Below are positions 1 to 10,308 of a stretch of DNA of 64,000 nucleotides, one piece after another. A program made the translations under genes and the position numbers. Source of the DNA: Phellopilus nigrolimitatus (Eukaryota; Basidiomycota; Agaricomycetes; Hymenochaetales; Hymenochaetaceae); NCBI GenBank assembly GCA_021029095.1, contig JAJOHG010000020.1, positions 1 through 64,000 of the forward strand, given 5' to 3'. The notes beneath the pieces were generated by a model. That model was not told the origin of the DNA and ran no database searches. It saw only the letters and a program-made list of their open reading frames with translations. Numbering within the stretch: the first letter of the stretch is position 1; each line of letters opens with the position of its first letter.

Positions 1-3000
1 GGTCACTCCAGCAACGCGTCGAGCCGATCTAGCCCGATTAACAGAGAACGGGGTCTCGGCCAGACGTTTGGCTATTTCTGGCGGGGCTTCGATGAGTGGG
101 GGAAATGCCCTCGTGCAATGAACAGAAGATCGAACGCATACTTATGGAGATCGAGTTTCATGCTACCAGCTCTCCAACGATGCGAGAGAAAGAGTGGATG
201 GCAAGGCAGAAGGAACATATGTCGATCCTGCACAAAGCTCTTAGAATATGCACGGTAAGCAAACATAATGCCGCAGTTAATATGGATCTTACCTTCCGCG
301 TAACTTGCGTAGCTCCCCATCGTATGAGATACAATTCCAGTCTCTCGACGCCCTCCATCGACTGGTCATCCAATCTCCTATCGTATTCGAGTGCTGCCAT
401 AAGGTTGTTGCCGTGAGACACCTAGACGCAGTCCAGACGAGCCTTACGAATCCGAGACGAGGAACATATAGTTGGGAACATTTACGGCAGCTCAAGTGAA
501 GATTGCGATCTGCTCAGAGTTTTGAGAGTTTGAAGGGACAAGGAAGACGTGGATGTATCGTTAGCTTGCAACGCGCCATAATAGAATGTTGGGCAGCGGA
601 GACGAGCACTCTACCTTGAACAGCAAATATGATTCAATACTTTCATCGTTAGTAATAAAAAACGAGCTCATTACTGAAACTACATATGCTTCCGAGCCCA
701 GATATTCGTGGAAGGGTCAAAATCCATGTTTCGCATGATTGTGCATACATTCCAGCATGCATTTTTGCTTGACTGGTGCTACTCGATTCCTTGAGCGTCG
801 CAATTGCTCGCTGCAGGAATCAACTTAGGTTGAAGCTGACCAGCTCTGGAGTAGATAAATCCCTGTCGAGTTCAAGAATCATTTTTCTGCAGACAGTGTT
901 TGGTAGCAGATAGGAGAAGTTTCCTGGGCTCGACATCCGCTGTCGAGTCGAACGACTTTGAGTCACGCGAAGGCAAGAAAAATGTCACGTGACAATGTAT
1001 GATTACAAAGCTGTCGCTACCCGACTCCCGACGGCGGCGGGGTGAATTCTTCTTTGCCTTCTACGACAACGATAAGACTGTATGAAGTAAGTGCACTGTA
1101 ATGAATCCCTTTGAATCTCGTGTACTAATTAAAAAAAGTAGACTGGCGGGAAAAGCTGTTCAATAATGCCGAGTTGTCCATCTCCGTACGACGGCCGCGA
1201 CAATCTGCACGACTTCTCGACTTGAAGAGTTTGTGTTCTTAGGATGAGAGAAATTATGATTCTCGTAACGTAATATGTAAGCTCCGCCTGCTAACCGCAT
1301 TTTGGAATTCTTGCGTTGAAATGGCGTGGTTCGTGGAAACAGGTGTTGTTGCCGACAAATCTTGCGGTCACGACCAGACTTAGCCCCACTATCTCTGGAC
1401 ATATGTGTTTGTTCCCGTTTCTCATCATGATGCTATCAATGCACGCTTTCTGTCCTTTTTGACTATGCGGTCTTCCCCTACCCATCAATCGACGACAGAA
1501 GGTTAGAAGATGGATCCAAGACGCTGAAGTCTGTTCAGAGCTCCGACTGAACGCCTTTGGCAATCTGGCTTCGACACGGATTCTCAAGATATGAGCAAGC
1601 ATACTGTGAGTAGATTATCCTAAGATCCACTGCAGCACCTTCGTGTCTAGTACGCAGCAAATTTTGAAACATGCCCCCCTCACGTCACAACGCCAGTTAC
1701 TGCCTAAACAGCGCCCCCCTTTTTCGGAAACACCTGGACGATGCGCTCGAGATTATATGGATCTATCTCATTGGGAAAAAGTAGATCATATTGTTCGAGA
1801 ACAGGAACGTTGATTTGAGGTACGTGACCTGACATGAGTACTTGATTGTTTCTTACTTCACCTTGTTGTCTATCATATGCAGGATACGTTAAGGATACGA
1901 TGTCGGTATCAGACATACCAGCAACGCTATCACCTTTGGTTTCATATATTTACAGACGATCCCGTCGTCTCCGGGCTGACCACGGCTTGTCGGATGTCCA
2001 ACTCGGAACTGAAGCAAAAGCGTTAGCCTCTACCGCCCGAGGAAGAAACGCGCATTGCTATCGAGATATTGCCAGTATTGATGTCGTTTGCGATCGCGCC
2101 TCATTCGGACCGCACGTGGCGAATTTCGATAATTCGGAAGTCGTTCCGAACGATGCACGTCACTGAGCGCTCACTGGTTTTAGCTTCCTTCTCACCCCAA
2201 TTCTAATATTGCAGGCCTTTCCTAACGATGCTGCCGTCAACGAGGGCATGAACTTCAACTGCAGCACCTCCGAACTCTGAAGCATCGCTCATTGTGGCCG
2301 CGGACACGCTTGACAAGATTGACTGCTGCTCCCAAAATTCTAAACTTCTTACGCCGAGCAGACCGGCTCTTACATCGACTCAAGTCAGGTGTAATGCGAG
2401 CCTCCTTCGCACTCGTTTTCATTGTCAGAATACATTCAGAAGTAGGCGGAGCCAGCCCGCAGCGCGCAAGTCCCCGTCTAAAACGAAATGAAGCTCAATC
2501 GGAACCGTTGGCCGTTGGTACCTTTCCGTTGTCTGCACGATTACCTCCGGTGTCGCCGGCTTCCAGGGAGGACGCGCTCTTTATAAAGTCCACCCTTCAC
2601 TCCTCTAATCGCAATTCGCTTACGTTTCTCGACTGCTCTTCTTTCCGTGTCTGACTAAGCTGAAGGTGGACTCGCAAAAATGCGAAAGCGGGTCACAGAT
2701 CGTCGCATCTCGTTCGAGCATACTCCCCCACGTCTTTTGTCATTTCCAACGACTCCATCTGCAGCTTTCCGTTTTGAACGGCTTCTGAAATTTCAAGATC
2801 TCGTAGGACATCCAGGGCTTTCCATTTTTTATATCCGCATCCGGTTCAAGAACCTTGAGTGTAATGGTAAACTTAAAGAAGAGAGTTTTAATTCATATCG
2901 CGCATTTCGGTCAATACAGCGTTAACAGACAATGCAGCAACCGCTTCCTCGCATCAGCCAACAGCCAATATCACGCGAGGAAGTCTTCGCGATTTGGGCC

Positions 3001-3590
3001 GAAGGGTGTTGTCACGCTATCGCCACTTACAGCAAGACAAATACTGACTCTGTATGCTCGATCTCGATCCGCGGATTGTCTGACGGAAAAGTGAAATGCC
3101 TTGCTGTTTTTGTCGACTCAATTACACTCCCAACTATCTCGCCCTCATTGCGCTACTAAGATGCCGAAGCAATTTTCTAAGATCTTCGAAGCAGGACTGC
3201 ATCTATACTATTTGACTTGGCGTGCCTTCTTATTTTTGATCTTGAACAGAAGCGCTATCTAATAAGGGCTGCCCTGGCTTACTCTCGGCTCCATATCGTC
3301 CATACCGTATTGACTTCCGGTTCTCTATCATCCCATGCTTTGGTGAAATTTATGGTTTTCTCTGCGCTTTTGGTCGCCTTCTTACTCTGATCTTGTCATA
3401 TTTGTCTTATCCGATTCCGAATCCTAGATGCTGCTTGTGCCCCATTTTCTGTTGTCTTGTTTAACTAAATACGCACCCAGTAAAATGAATACGGATAGAA
3501 TGGTCTCGCTAATATTTGATTCTGGCGATAAATGCAGGATCTGGAGGCTGTTTCGTGCGATGTCTGAGTGTTATCTGTAAAGCATCACAT
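1..3590. other. Left flank, no confident gene
   Basis: No open frame here has a recognisable domain or a convincing exon-intron model, and base composition is more AT-rich than in the phosphatase array. Several short minus-strand stretches look coding-like (see 2203-2379 and the finding for 2693-2890), so this may be the decayed remains of one or more genes. A TTTATAAA box lies near 2580. No repeat of the phosphatase genes is seen before about 3600. Confidence 0.5.
2203..2379 (-). pseudogene. Coding-like fragment, unidentified
   Basis: The minus strand is open for 58 codons and ends in TAG at 2203-2205. The reading includes FGGAAVEVHALVDGSIVRK, which has protein-like composition with no low complexity. 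The family is not recognised. It has no obvious start exon, and a second coding-like piece (2693-2890) would need a frameshift to read through, so a gene relic is more likely than a working gene. Confidence 0.2.
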
Positions 3591-3599
3591 GATCATGCT

Positions 3600-4200
3600 T
3601 GGTTACCGCGGAGGGAGGCGGACATGTGAACCGAAGACTCGCTTTGCTTTGAGAAAGACGTCGGCTTGTGTTCGAACGGGGAAATTCGTACTGAACTTGA
3701 GCAGACAGGTAGAGGCTGGTGAAGGCGCGTTCTGCCGGTGGGCCTCTGGAGAAGCCACGCTCGCTTTCGAAGACGCGGATGCGAGCCGGCGAGAAGACGT
3801 GCCAAGCTACGACGGGGGCGCCTTCGACAACGCAGACAGCGACGCACCGAGCTGAGATTGCAAGAAGACATATCGACGGTGTCCGTGCGTCACCTCGATC
3901 CGATTCTGTACGCAATGCGGCCGAAGAGTCGACAAGGGCGAGCGCTGACACATGATGCACCACCAGACATCTCGATACGCTCGACTCAGCTATTGGAAGC
4001 GGATAATGCATCAACGAACGTGCCGTTCGGGGCGCCGCTAGTAGCCTCGGACGCGTAGAGTTCCTGTTCTTCAATACGCCGCGACTTTCTTGCCTTTGGG
4101 GTCAAACAGGGATTTGTTGCGCATCCAGGTTTCGCGTCCATCCGAAACCAGTTCTAATGTTATACAGCTGAACGTACAGAAAAACATCAAGCGCTTGTGT
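3600..4200 (-). repeat. Orphan upstream block A of a lost array copy
   Basis: Read on the minus strand, this matches the block found 0.4-0.9 kb upstream of c1, c4, c6, c8 and c9. It starts with the GATGGATGCG segment and runs through the frame containing VEGAPVVAW and the segment ending in the SKQSES-like reading. Similarity stops at about 3600, before the proximal promoter and gene that should follow, so a minus-strand phosphatase copy once lay at 2.4-3.6 kb and has been deleted or replaced. Confidence 0.6.
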
Positions 4201-4663
4201 TTACACCAGAGGCAGCAAATTTGAAACAACGCCGAGCTGCTCGTGACGTCTTCGTTTCACGTGACCTATCACACGGCTTCTCTGTCGACTGGCGTGCCCG
4301 GACGACAAAGCTCCTGTTTTCTCAAACGAAGAGGATATAACGCACACCGTGCGCTCTTGCGAACGACACCACGGCATGACATGCGGCCACACTTACTTCG
4401 CCTGAACGGTATATGAATGCACGGGGAAACCGGGCGATACATATGAATAATAGTTATGTGATGATTTTTATGTTAATTTTCAAATCGGAAGAAAATGTGA
4501 CGCGGATACGAGAGTGAAAGCATGGAAAAAAGGGGGAAGAGGATAGGAAGACAGGACGGAGCACCAGAAAACAGGATAGGAGAATATAGAACAATCCACG
4601 GCGCATAGAAGGGACAAGTCACAGCACATGAATGGGAAAATAAACAGCGGAAGAGCAAGCGAC

Positions 4664-5819
4664 TCAGTGCTCGACAGTAAAAACAAGCTGCGTCGTCGGG
4701 CCCTTGCCCTCTGTCCTACACCGGACCTTGCGCATATCATCCACAACAAAATGTGCGCCACACCCCTCGATCTTGCTGCGCTCGTGGCTTGTGCACACGG
4801 CGATGACCGTCGCGCCGCTTGCAACGCCCGCTCGGATACCAGAGGGGCTGTCCTCAAACACGACGCAACGTTTTGCGTCGAAGCCCAGGCAGGAGGCGGC
4901 GAGGAGGAAGGGATCCGGCGCGGGTTTGCCTGCCTTGAGCCGCTTGTCGTCGGCGGTGATGGTCACGGGCGGCGGGGTGATGCCGACGCGGGTCATTGCG
5001 CCGTAGGCTGTGTGAAATGCGAGTCAGTTAAGCTGTAAGAAAGCCAAAAGAAAGGGAAACGAACCGTATGTCTTGGCCCCGCTGGTTGCGACGGCATAGC
5101 GCCCGTCGGGTATGCACTCGATCATGTCCTTGACGCCGGGCAGAATGCGAATCGAGCGGTCGACGCTGTCGGCCTCCGTCTCCCACGCAGCCTCGATGTC
5201 AGTGTCCGCCTGCTTATCGTTCATATGCTTGCCGTTGGATGACTCGTCAAATACAGGAGCGGAATAATCTTCGGGGAGGGCGGAGGCGAGAATGTCTGAG
5301 AGGCGCGTTGCGAACGAGGGGCGTCGCAGGCCAGTAGAAGGGTCGGTGGGGGACGAGGGCGTGGAGAGCGAGCCGCTGCGCGAGGAGAAGGCGGATGTGG
5401 GTGAGAGGACCGGCGTCGACTCGCCGGAGTCCAAGCCGGCGCGCGTAGAGAAGCCCGCCGACGACTCTCCGGAGCTGCGGCGGTGCATCTCGCGCTTCTG
5501 ATACGAGTCGGCAAAGTCGAGAATGGACTGCTCGAAGGCCTCGACGGCGGCGTCCATCGCATGCGCCTTGATCTCCGGGCGGTAGAACGCAAGGTTGTCG
5601 ATGGCGCGCTTGCCGTGCGTCGCGGCAATGACAGTTTCGGGGTCGAGCCCGAGGTCGACGGCGACGGCGCCCCAAGCGGCCTCAACAGCGGCGATGGAGT
5701 CCGTGAGCGTACCATCCTGCGCGAAAGAGGGAGTGTTAGTGGATGGGAGGGAGAGAGGAAGATGGAGGACGGACCATGTCGAAGAGAACAGCGTCAGCGC
5801 GGAAGGTGGTCGATGGCAT
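4664..5819 (-). CDS. c1: GPP/DOG-like HAD phosphatase
   Basis: Exons are 5819-5775, 5716-5065 and 5007-4664 (introns 58 and 57 bp, both GT-AG), giving 346 aa. Family knowledge: HAD subfamily IA phosphatases such as yeast Gpp1/2 and Dog1/2 remove phosphate from glycerol-phosphate or 2-deoxyglucose-6-phosphate in the cytosol. Seen here: motif I DMDGTLTDS with nucleophile D14 and acid/base D16; helical cap at about residues 23-90; a Ser/Pro-rich insertion at about 90-200; cap end RILPGVKDM; motif II ATSGAK (Ser227); motif III Lys260 in GKPAPDP; motif IV VFEDSPSGIRAG (Asp285). There is no signal peptide or membrane segment. Intron 1 separates the two catalytic aspartates. The insertion carries RRPS (Ser149), DSGEST and TPVLS. 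Ordinary yeast homologues are about 250 aa, so the insertion explains the extra length. Substrate is not decided by sequence. Confidence 0.88.
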
Positions 5820-5926
5820 GATGGTAAGGGTGAATTTGGAGGAGGAAGGGGACTGGTAGGGATTTGGTAGTAGGTAGTGGTTGAAGGTAGAGTTGTGATG
5901 CGGGCTTAGAGCAGCAACAACGCTCC

Positions 5927-6109
5927 TTTATACGCAGCTCGAGGGTGTGTTTCGTCATTGCACGAAAAGGGCCAAACAATTGCGATTGTTCAGGTAGGTA
6001 TCTCGGAAGGCGGAGGATTCAGATGACGAGGAGAGGGAGCGGAAGCAACGGATGTCTCAGCTAAGCCGCTGCACACTGCCACCGACCCGCACGCCGAGGC
6101 CTGCACGTG
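5927..6109 (-). promoter_or_regulatory. c1 promoter module
   Basis: The TATAAA box (5932-5927) lies 108 bp upstream of the c1 ATG. Upstream of it are the TGACG element, the CAATTG box at 5977-5982 and a CACGTG box at 6104-6109, 285 bp from the ATG. The same order and spacing recur in c4-c10. Confidence 0.7.
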
Positions 6110-6239
6110 ATCGCGATGAGGTTTCGGAAGGACGGGGGCAGTGAGTAGGGAGGTATGAAGGGGCGATGGACGTCGAGAGAAGTAACATGGATAGAGGGTA
6201 AGGGCTGGAGGAGCGGGCGCGGAGGGAGACAACTGAGAA

Positions 6240-6740
6240 ATGTAAACAGAAGACTCGCTTTGCTCTGAGAAGACAGCGCCCCGTCAGCTTGTGTTTGTAC
6301 GGGGAAATTTGTACTGAACTTGCGCAGAGGTGGAGGCTGGCGAAGGCGCGCTCGTCGGTGCGCCTCTGGAAAGGTCAAACCCGCAATCGAAGATGCAGAT
6401 GTGTGCCAGCGAGAAGGCGCGCCAGGCGATGACGGGGACGCCCTCGACCACGCAGAAAGCGACGACTTGGCGCGATCCGCCCGACTCACCGACCGAAGGC
6501 AGATGATGCGTCAATGAATACCCCACACAGAGCATCGCTAGCAGCCTCGCTGGGAGCGCGCAGATACACGCAGAGGCGCAGAGACTGCAGCATTCCCTGC
6601 TCTTCAACGCGACGCGTTCTCGCCTTCTAAGGCAAGCAGGGACTTCATGCGCATCCAGTTTTCGCATCCATCCGAAATTAATTTTTAGGTTATGTAGCTG
6701 AGCGCATTCAGTTATGTTTATGCCAGAAGCAGCAAACAGC
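6240..6740 (-). repeat. Upstream block A of c1
   Basis: About 500 bp shared with the upstream regions of c4-c9 and with the orphan at 3600-4200. On the minus strand it holds a long frame that reads VEGVPVIAWRAFSLAHICIF. No promoter-like TATA box and no recognised domain are seen, so it is either a distal regulatory region or a gene relic carried along with each duplication. Confidence 0.6.
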
Positions 6741-7367
6741 AATGTAGCAAGCGAGAGTTGAGTCCGAGCAAAGAGCCGAAGCTGCTCACACGTGGCCAAT
6801 GTGCGCGCGTCTCAGAATCCTGGTCCGTCCACGTCGCGACGCGCAGGGCTCGGTCTCATACTCTATCCGACTTAGACTCTTGAGAGCGATATCTGTCTGA
6901 AAAGAGAACTTTGACTTGGGGACTTGGCCTGACACGCCCGGACGGCAAAGCTTCTGTTTCCTCACGGGATGAGAAGATATAGCGCACACGATGTGCGCAC
7001 TTTTGCGAAGGATAGCGCGGCCTGACAATGCCTAGACATCGCGTACTTTCGTTTGGTGGTGAAGCGACGAAGCTGAGACTGGGCAGCATTGGATGTGAGA
7101 TTGGGATGACGAGGTAAGGATACTTATGAATAACAGTTATTTTGTTTACAATTTCTATATTGCTTTGCACGGCCGAGCAGTTTAGATAAAGAAATCGTAA
7201 AAGGATGCGTTGCGGATATGAGCACCGGAAAGGGAAGTGAGGATAGGAAGACATGAGGACAGGAGGGGAAGACATGAAGACAGGATTGGAAGACAGGATA
7301 TGAAACAAGGTGCAAAGCAGAAACAAATCACAGCACGCGAAAAGCAAAACAACAGAAAGAGGATATC

Positions 7368-8471
7368 TCAGTGCTCGACGGTAAATGCCAACTGCCTCCC
7401 CACGCCCTCGCCCTCGGTCCTACACCGCACCTTGCGCATGTCCTCCACGACAAAATGCGCACCACAGTTTTCTATCTTGCTGCGCTCGTGGCTAGTACAT
7501 ACGGCGATAACCGTCGCGCCACTCGCTACGCCCGCGCGGATCCCAGAGGGCGAGTCTTCAAAAACAACACAACGTTTTGCGTCGAAGCCGAGACAAGACG
7601 CGGCGAGGAGGAACGGGTCCGGCGCAGGCTTGCCTGCCTTTAAGCGTTTGTCGTCGGCGGTGATGGTTACGGGCGGCGGGGTTATGCCGACGCGGGTCAT
7701 GGCGCCATAAGCTGTGCGAAAGGCGGGTAAGTTACGCTGTAAGAACGAAGCAGAGGAGATCAATGACGAACCATAGGTATTGGCGCCGCTGGTAGCGACG
7801 GCGTAGCGCCCTTCAGGTACGCAGTCGATGATGTCCTTCACGCCGGGCAGGATGCGGATCGAGCGGTCGACGCTGTCGGCCTCCGTCTCCCACGCGGCCT
7901 CGATGTCAGTGTCCGCCTGCTTCTCGTCCGCGTGCTTGTCGTCCGCGGACTCGTCGAACACGGGTACGACAGAATCCTCCGGGATGGCGGATGCGAGCAT
8001 GTCTGAGAGGCGCGTTGCGAATGAGGGGCGGCGCAGGCCAGTGGAGGGGTCGATGGAAGAGGAGGAGGGCGTGGAAAGAGACCCCGAGCGCGAGGAGAAG
8101 GCGGACGTGGGGGACAAGCCCGGCGTCGACTCGCCCGAGTCCGAGCCCGCGCTTGCGGAGAAGCCGGGCGAAGACTCTCCGGTGCTGCGACGGCGCGCGG
8201 CGCGCTTCTGGAACGAGTCGGCGAAGTCGAGGATAGACTGCTCGAAGGCGGCAACGGCGCCTTCCATCTCGTGCGGCTTGATTTCGGGACGGAATTGCGC
8301 GAGGTTGTCGACGGCGCGCTTTCCGTGCGTTGCGGCGATGACGGTTTCGGGGTCGAGGCCGAGGTCGACGGCGACGGCGCCCCAGGCAGCTTCGACGGCG
8401 GCGATGGAGTCTGTGAGGGTGCCGTCCATGTCGAAGAGCACTGCGTCGGCGCGGAAGGTGGTCGATGGCAT
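7368..8471 (-). CDS. c2: HAD phosphatase lacking intron 1
   Basis: Intron 1 is absent: the frame runs straight through FDMDGTLTDS from the ATG at 8471. Intron 2 (7771-7712, 60 bp, GT-AG) remains, so the exons are 8471-7772 and 7711-7368 and the spliced product is 347 aa. Because intron 2 is a multiple of three without a stop, an unspliced message would still encode 367 aa with 20 extra residues after motif II. Motifs I-IV are intact. The insertion carries RRPS, DSGESTPGLS and a run of serines. The copy differs from c3 mainly in the insertion and near the C-terminus (GEGVGRQL against DEGAGMQL). It lies divergently from c3 across the inverted-repeat spacer. Confidence 0.88.
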   Translation of the reverse strand: MPSTTFRADAVLFDMDGTLTDSIAAVEAAWGAVAVDLGLDPETVIAATHGKRAVDNLAQFRPEIKPHEMEGAVAAFEQSILDFADSFQKRAARRRSTGESSPGFSASAGSDSGESTPGLSPTSAFSSRSGSLSTPSSSSIDPSTGLRRPSFATRLSDMLASAIPEDSVVPVFDESADDKHADEKQADTDIEAAWETEADSVDRSIRILPGVKDIIDCVPEGRYAVATSGANTYGSSLISSASFLQRNLPAFRTAYGAMTRVGITPPPVTITADDKRLKAGKPAPDPFLLAASCLGFDAKRCVVFEDSPSGIRAGVASGATVIAVCTSHERSKIENCGAHFVVEDMRKVRCRTEGEGVGRQLAFTVEH

Positions 8472-8630
8472 AGTTGCGAGTTACTAGAGGAGGTTAAGAA
8501 GCTTGGTGGTTGTACGAGGGGAGAGGAGGGCAAATTTCGAGAAAGTGCGAAGAGGAGGTTGAAGGACTTGGTGGGTGGTGGTGGGAAGAGGTAGAGTTGT
8601 GATGAGGACTCGAGCAGAAATCAGCCCTCC

Positions 8631-8799
8631 TTTATACACAGCTCTAGGGCGTATTTCGTCATTGCACTATAACGGGTCAAACAATTAACCAGGTATCTCG
8701 GAAGGCGGATGCAGGGAGCGGGAGAGTCTCAGCTCGACCCGCTCGGCGCTCGGCGCTTCAGCACGCACCGCCACCACTGACCCCGCCCGCTTGCACGTG
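8631..8799 (-). promoter_or_regulatory. c2 promoter module
   Basis: TATAAA (8636-8631) is 160 bp before the ATG, farther than in other copies because the leader is longer. A CACGTG box lies at 8794-8799. The CAATTG box has decayed to AACAATTAACC. Confidence 0.55.
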
Positions 8800-8800
8800 A

Positions 8801-10039
8801 CCGTGACGTATCCGGGTGCAGCATCGAGAGTATCGCGCGGCTATTGTATTTCCCAGACTTAGAATTGGGTGCGGCGCGTGGCGTGTATTGTATGGGGCTG
8901 TAGCCTGTATTTGGAAGGCAAGAGGTTGGTAGGTCACCGATTTTATTCGTGGTCTCAGTGTTTTTGAGACAGCTCCCAGGCGGCGCACAGCAGGCAATCG
9001 AGAAATTTGCTACTCCCCTCAACTTCGCTGCATCGTATTTTGGAAGTTGACGTGAAGAAAAGCCTGCATTATGTAGGGCGTTGAAGCTCATGCAATTCAT
9101 CGAAATCCATGTAATATATAACTGGTAAAACCATGCCGGTCTGCGAACTCTCACCCTGTGCAGACAGATGGTCGTGATGCAGGACTCCAAGCTTACTCAT
9201 TTCTCTTATGTGTGCCGCGTGTTTTGATCTTAGTCTGTATTAGTTTTATAAATTCAGATTCTCGTGTGTATGTTTGCATTTGGAGTACGCCTGACTGTGA
9301 TATGTACATACAGCACTATATGAGTAGGACAGTAAGAGTAATAAATCAACGCATGATCTGCCCGTATGCCCGTACCCATACTTACCCCTTGGAAATGGAC
9401 CTATACTACCCAACTTGGAAAGCCGATGGCCACGAGGGGACTCACAAGGATTAGACTTCGCGAAGATCATCAACCACGTGTCTATCAAATGACGATATGG
9501 ATTATATCTGAAGTACGATAAAAATGTAACGGGCACATGTACACGTTTGAGACGGTCGAAAGGAGATAGGTTAGAGGTTACATGTATTCGCTCACGCTAG
9601 GAAGAAACCCCCAGACTCCAAAAATCTGAGGTGCGCTTTGTTCTACCGCTTCGCGAAGGTGGGGCTAGGATGGTTTTGCTATTGACTCGGAAGAGTGGAC
9701 GGCGGAAGGCGGATGGCGATGAAGTCTCTCCAGAGCGCAGGAGAGCCACTGAGGGCAGAATTCAAACTAGTTGAATCGAAGGATACATTGTCTCCACAAG
9801 TCCACAAAATGACGATGACGTGCTCTGCTAAATTTTTTTGTTGTGCATGGTGCATGTAAGAAGGCGATGAGTAAGTATTTTTTGTTGTTTGGTGTATGTA
9901 AAACATATGTGAGCAGTCCGCACCAATCACGATCAGCCTAACCGGGGCGCCACCAGCCCAAAGCAGACGGGAGCGCGAAAGGCAGGGGCGGAGTGCTGCA
10001 TCCGGAAAAGGTCACGGACTCACGGTGCGGGCGGTGTCG
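8801..10039. other. Spacer of the inverted repeat
   Basis: About 1.2 kb between the two arms, with no array sequence and no convincing gene. Short open frames on both strands lack recognisable motifs. It is AT-richer than the arms. It may be original single-copy DNA around which the inverted duplication formed. Confidence 0.45.
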
Positions 10040-10128
10040 ATCTGTGGCGGTGCCAGCCGAGGCGCCGAGTGCCGAGCTGAGACTTCCGCTCCCTCTTCTC
10101 GTCATCCGCGCCCCGAGATACTTTGCCT

Positions 10129-10200
10129 GAATAATTGTTTAACCCGATATCGTGCAATGACGAAATACCTTTGCCGGGATGCGTATAAAAGGGCGCTGAT
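10129..10200 (+). promoter_or_regulatory. c3 promoter
   Basis: TATAAAA at 10194-10200 is 115 bp before the ATG. Upstream are AATTGTTTAACC and CAATGACGAAATA, variants of the array boxes. The distal CACGTG seen in other copies is not intact: the matching position reads GGTCACGGACTCACGG near 10010. Confidence 0.6.
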
Positions 10201-10308
10201 TTCTGCCTCAGCCTTCATCGCAACTCTACCTCTTCCCACCACCACCTACCAAGTCCTTCAATCTCCTCTTCGCACTTTCTCGAAATTCGCCAATCTTATC
10301 TCGCAACT

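Larger units (their letters stand above)
4440..8800 (-). repeat. Left arm of large inverted repeat (c1, c2)
   Basis: This arm carries c1 and c2 on the minus strand and mirrors 10040-14420. Matching anchors include the c2 3' flank (7300-7368 with 11412-11500), 7030-7110 with 11730-11790, and 6061-6123 with 12710-12775, the last nearly base for base as reverse complements. Arms have diverged by small indels, so this is an old rather than a brand-new palindrome. The centre of symmetry is near 9390-9420. Confidence 0.8.

Noticed and set aside
7828..8487. Long antisense frames opposite the phosphatase exons (also 10296-10961, 13252-13842 and others)
   Set aside because: They mirror GC-rich codon use of the sense exon 2 and have no domain of their own.
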